DNA of 26,301 nt from Pseudohaliea sp964438205 (lineage in GTDB: Bacteria > Pseudomonadota > Gammaproteobacteria > Pseudomonadales > Halieaceae): contig CAYTJQ010000048.1 in NCBI GenBank assembly GCA_964438205.1, positions 1-26,301 of the forward strand. The letters are read 5' to 3'. Below are positions 23,707-26,301 of this stretch, piece by piece. A model generated the notes under the pieces. It searched no databases, was not told where the DNA came from, and worked only from the letters and a program-made list of their open reading frames with translations. Position 1 is the first letter of the stretch, and each line of letters starts with the position of its first letter. Position numbers and translations under genes: made by a program.

Positions 23707-25104
23707 GACGACATCGGCTGGTACAACACCAGCGCCTACAACCACGGGGTCATGGGGTACCGGACGCCGAACATCGACCGGATCGCCGACGAGGGCATCC
23801 TGTTTACCGATGCCTACGGCCAGCAGAGCTGCACCGCCGGCCGCGCGGCTTTCATCACCGGGCAGAGCCCCAAGCGTACGGGCCTCCTGAAGATCGGCAT
23901 GCCCGGAGATGCGCTCGGGCTGCAGCCGGAAGACCCGACGCTCGCCGAGCTGCTCAAGCCGCTGGGCTACGCGACCGGCCAGTTCGGCAAGAATCACCTC
24001 GGCGACCGCGACGAGCACCTGCCGACGAATCACGGCTTCGATGAATTCTTCGGCAACCTCTACCACCTCAATGCCGAGGAAGAGCCCGAGAACCCGGACT
24101 ACCCGAAGGATCCCGCTTTCCGCGAGAAGTACGGCCCACGCGGCGTCATCCGCTCCAGCGCTGATGGCCGGATCGAAGACACGGGACCGCTGAGCAGCAA
24201 GCGCATGGAGACCGTCGACGAGGAATTCCTGGGCGCTTCCCTGGACTTCATCGAGCGTAACCACGCCGCCGGCAAGCCCTGGTTCACCTGGTTCAATACG
24301 TCCCGCATGCACATTTTCACCCACCTGAAGGCATCGAGCGCAGGCAGGACGGGGCGCGGTATCTATGCGGACGGCATGGTGGAGCACGATGACATGATCG
24401 GACAGCTGCTGGCGCAGCTCGACCGGCTGGGCATCGCCGACAACACCATCGTTGTCTATACGAGCGACAACGGCGCCGAGAAGTTCTCCTGGCCCGACGG
24501 CGGTACGTCACCGTTTCGCGGGGAGAAGGCGACGACCTGGGAGGGCGGCATCCGCGTGCCGCTGCTGGTGCGCTGGCCGGCGCGTATCCCCGGGGGCCGC
24601 ACCTCGAACACGATCATCAGCCTCGAGGACTTCGTCCCCACGCTCATGGCCGCTGCAGGCGAGCCGGAGATCAAGGAAAAGCTGCTCGCGGGCGCGAAGA
24701 TCGGCGGCAAGCGCTTCAAGGTGCACCTGGATGGCTACGACTTCCTGCCCCACCTGACCGGGCAGACCGAGGAGGGACCGCGGCGCGAGTTCTTTGCCTG
24801 GGTGGACGACGGCAGCCTCGGTGCGGTGCGCGTCGGCGCCCTCAAGGCGCACTTCTCCACCCAGCCGCACCATGGCATGGATGCCTGGCTGCTCGGCCAG
24901 GAACCGCGCAAGGCGCCGATGATCATCGACCTGCGGGCCGACCCGTTCGAGAGCGCGCCGCTGGAATCATCCTATTACGACGACTGGCTCGTGCGGCACA
25001 TGTACCTGATTACACCGCTGATCGAGATCGTCGGACGGCACATGGAGACCTTCAAGGCCTTCCCGCCGCGCCAGGCGAGCGGCAGCTTTACCCCGAAGCA
25101 ATAA
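23707..25104 (+). CDS. Sulfatase family hydrolase (arylsulfatase-like; 5' end in gap)
   Basis: 465 residues are visible. They begin at DDIGWYN, whose two Asp residues are the first metal ligands of type I sulfatases, so only a signal or short N-terminus should be missing. The nucleophile motif is QQSCTAGRAAFITG (Cys42 of the visible part), a C-x-A-x-R version of the C-x-[PA]-x-R site where Cys becomes formylglycine. Further blocks are GKNHLGDRDEHLPTNHGFDE, HDDMIGQLLAQLDRLGIADN, VVYTSDNGAE (metal D and N), FRGEKATTWEGGIRVPLLVR and, near the end, RREFFAWVDDGSLG. It hydrolyses sulfate esters, probably in the periplasm. No formylglycine-generating enzyme or radical-SAM maturase lies in the window. 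A fragment of a near-identical gene is at 21845-21893. Confidence 0.92.
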   Translation, partial: DDIGWYNTSAYNHGVMGYRTPNIDRIADEGILFTDAYGQQSCTAGRAAFITGQSPKRTGLLKIGMPGDALGLQPEDPTLAELLKPLGYATGQFGKNHLGDRDEHLPTNHGFDEFFGNLYHLNAEEEPENPDYPKDPAFREKYGPRGVIRSSADGRIEDTGPLSSKRMETVDEEFLGASLDFIERNHAAGKPWFTWFNTSRMHIFTHLKASSAGRTGRGIYADGMVEHDDMIGQLLAQLDRLGIADNTIVVYTSDNGAEKFSWPDGGTSPFRGEKATTWEGGIRVPLLVRWPARIPGGRTSNTIISLEDFVPTLMAAAGEPEIKEKLLAGAKIGGKRFKVHLDGYDFLPHLTGQTEEGPRREFFAWVDDGSLGAVRVGALKAHFSTQPHHGMDAWLLGQEPRKAPMIIDLRADPFESAPLESSYYDDWLVRHMYLITPLIEIVGRHMETFKAFPPRQASGSFTPKQ

Positions 25105-25143
25105 GACGCCGCGCCGTTGGCCCGCCGCGCAGGGAGAGACATC

Positions 25144-26199
25144 ATGAAGAAAATGAAAACCGCAGTTTCAATCGCAATGCTGTTGCTTTCCCACGCAGGG
25201 GTGGCAGAAGAGTTCGCCACGCCCGCAGCTTTCGGTGTCACGGATTACGCTTACCGGGTTTCTGAAACGGATTTCAATATCAAGCGCAGTCTTGCCAAGG
25301 CACCCGTCAATGCGTGGGCGCATCAGTCCGATGTGAGCCGCGTTGAGACACAGCAGGTCATCCGCGAAAACCAGGATGTCATTTATTCGAGCGCTGTCGT
25401 TGATGTCAGTGAGGGGGCAATGCTGTCGTTACCTGTCGGCGACACCTACCACATCATTGAAGTCATCGATATGCAGAACTACATCGTCGACGTCATCTAC
25501 CCGGGGGAGAGTATTACCATCTCGCCGGATAACCTGACCTACGGTGACTATGTCTACCTCAATATGCGTATCCGCAAGTACCCGGAAGAGAGCGGTGGCC
25601 TGGCGGCCACGCTCAGGCAGCAGGGTAAGGCCACGATCAAGGCACCGGCCGCCCGCCCCTACGAAACACCCGCCATTGTCTTGTCCCCTGAGAAGTTGCA
25701 GGAGGTCCGCGCTGCGCTGATTGCGGATGTGGATGCGGGCAAACTGGTCGATTCGACGATAGCGATTGGTACGCCCTATACCACGGACCCGCAGGCGCAA
25801 CTCTACGCAACGGCTTATGGCTGGGGCGGCCTTTCTGTCGAACACGCCGCCTATCTGAATATCGACAAGAACCTGACCCGGATTGCGGCGGGCAGGGCGC
25901 TGCCGTCCAGCTTTACCTTTACCCCTCCGGCGATTGACTACGATCGGGGAGGCTTCTGGTCCCTGACGACCTATAATGCCGAAGGTTGGCTGGCGGAAGA
26001 CAAGGCCGCCATTTCGAATAGCGAGGCCGAGCCGAACGAAGACGGTTCCTACACGATCAATTTCAACAGCCCGGGCGCGCTGAACAATGTCAACACGCCC
26101 GCGCCCTTCACGGCCCTGCTGCGGGTTTACGTGCCAGCCTCCGTCGATGGAATCATTGCCTACTTCGCGAAGGAAGGGCCTGCGTTCGCGATCGAATGA
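25144..26199 (+). CDS. DUF1254/DUF1214 domain protein, exported
   Basis: This 351-residue protein begins MKKMKTAVSIAMLLLSHAGVA, a signal peptide; the ATG at 25144 follows a GGGAGAGA stretch. The DUF1254 part has ENQDVIYSSAVVDVSEGAML, LPVGDTYHIIEVIDMQNYIV and YPGESITISPDN. The DUF1214 part has YDRGGFWSLTTYNAEGWLAE and NEDGSYTINF. These domains of unknown function are frequent in environmental proteobacteria. The base composition is clearly less GC-rich than in rhlB or hemA, with many A/T-ending codons, which suggests a different origin. It follows the sulfatase by 39 nt on the same strand and may be co-transcribed. It ends 16 nt before the third rhlB fragment. Confidence 0.88.
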   Translation: MKKMKTAVSIAMLLLSHAGVAEEFATPAAFGVTDYAYRVSETDFNIKRSLAKAPVNAWAHQSDVSRVETQQVIRENQDVIYSSAVVDVSEGAMLSLPVGDTYHIIEVIDMQNYIVDVIYPGESITISPDNLTYGDYVYLNMRIRKYPEESGGLAATLRQQGKATIKAPAARPYETPAIVLSPEKLQEVRAALIADVDAGKLVDSTIAIGTPYTTDPQAQLYATAYGWGGLSVEHAAYLNIDKNLTRIAAGRALPSSFTFTPPAIDYDRGGFWSLTTYNAEGWLAEDKAAISNSEAEPNEDGSYTINFNSPGALNNVNTPAPFTALLRVYVPASVDGIIAYFAKEGPAFAIE

Positions 26200-26215
26200 T
26201 AGACGTCCGGCTCCC

Positions 26216-26301
26216 GCCGCAGAAGGGTTTCGGCAGACGCTGCTGTTCTCCGCGACCTTCACCCATGACATCATCAATCTCGCCGCGCAGTGGACCCGCG
26301 A
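26216..26301 (+). pseudogene. Third rhlB segment, entering in the middle of the gene (continues beyond window)
   Basis: Positions 26231-26301 are identical to 20307-20377 of rhlB (codons 218 onward: RQTLLFSATFTHDIINLA). Weaker homology begins at 26216 (GCCGCAGAAG, shared with 20291-20300), with a one-base length difference between the two blocks. The segment starts without the N-terminal two-fifths of rhlB and cannot encode a helicase on its own. How far it runs past the window is unknown. Confidence 0.88.

Noticed and set aside
22777..25104. Single 775-residue porin-sulfatase fusion protein
   Set aside because: The frame crosses 100 Ns of unknown true length and joins two unrelated families, each missing the end that faces the gap.

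Overview
The window is GC-rich DNA from a proteobacterium, most likely a gammaproteobacterium. Two things point there: the LolB gene (a beta/gammaproteobacterial outer-membrane lipoprotein), and the gene order TPR lipoprotein-lolB-ispE-tRNA-Gln-prs-rplY-pth-ychF divergent from hemA-prfA-prmC-moeB, with an RhlB-type helicase further on. The genus cannot be fixed from the sequence. A 100-N scaffold gap (23607-23706) shows that this is a draft or scaffolded assembly.

Layout. (1) 1-7049 is an envelope/lipid region, mostly on the minus strand. An exported protein, a diacylglycerol-kinase-family lipid kinase, a Tam41-like phosphatidate cytidylyltransferase and an O-antigen-ligase-like membrane protein are joined by 1-4 nt overlaps. 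A DxD glycosyltransferase-like gene follows. Next come an ELM1-family gene on the opposite strand and a second, paralogous DxD gene cut by the window edge. (2) 7147-7902 is an Sfp-type phosphopantetheinyl transferase. (3) 7922-14702 (minus) is a conserved block for translation, isoprenoid, PRPP and lipoprotein functions, with one tRNA-Gln(UUG). (4) 14874-18889 (plus) is hemA-prfA-prmC-moeB with 4-11 nt overlaps. It links the first step of haem synthesis, release factor 1, the methylase of release factors, and a MoeB/ThiF-type activating enzyme. (5) 18986-20906 holds a DoxX-family gene, a strong terminator and rhlB.

(6) 20784-26301 is a rearranged accessory region. The 3' end of rhlB is repeated directly: 186 bp at 20784-20969 are identical to 21888-22073, and a further 71 bp of internal rhlB recur at 26231-26301. 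Between the copies lie a deleted remnant of a Crp-like regulator gene, a higBA toxin-antitoxin pair, and a short sulfatase fragment fused in frame to the rhlB tail. Then come an intact crp-like gene, a divergent MetA-type outer-membrane protein (cut by the gap), a sulfatase (5' end in the gap) and a DUF1254/DUF1214 protein. The simplest reading is a tandemly duplicated and partly decayed module (rhlB tail, crp, porin-like, sulfatase, DUF1254) anchored at the end of rhlB. Misassembly near repeats is the main alternative.

The two parts most worth following up are the lipid kinase/Tam41-like/ligase-like operon and the repeat-bounded sulfatase module.
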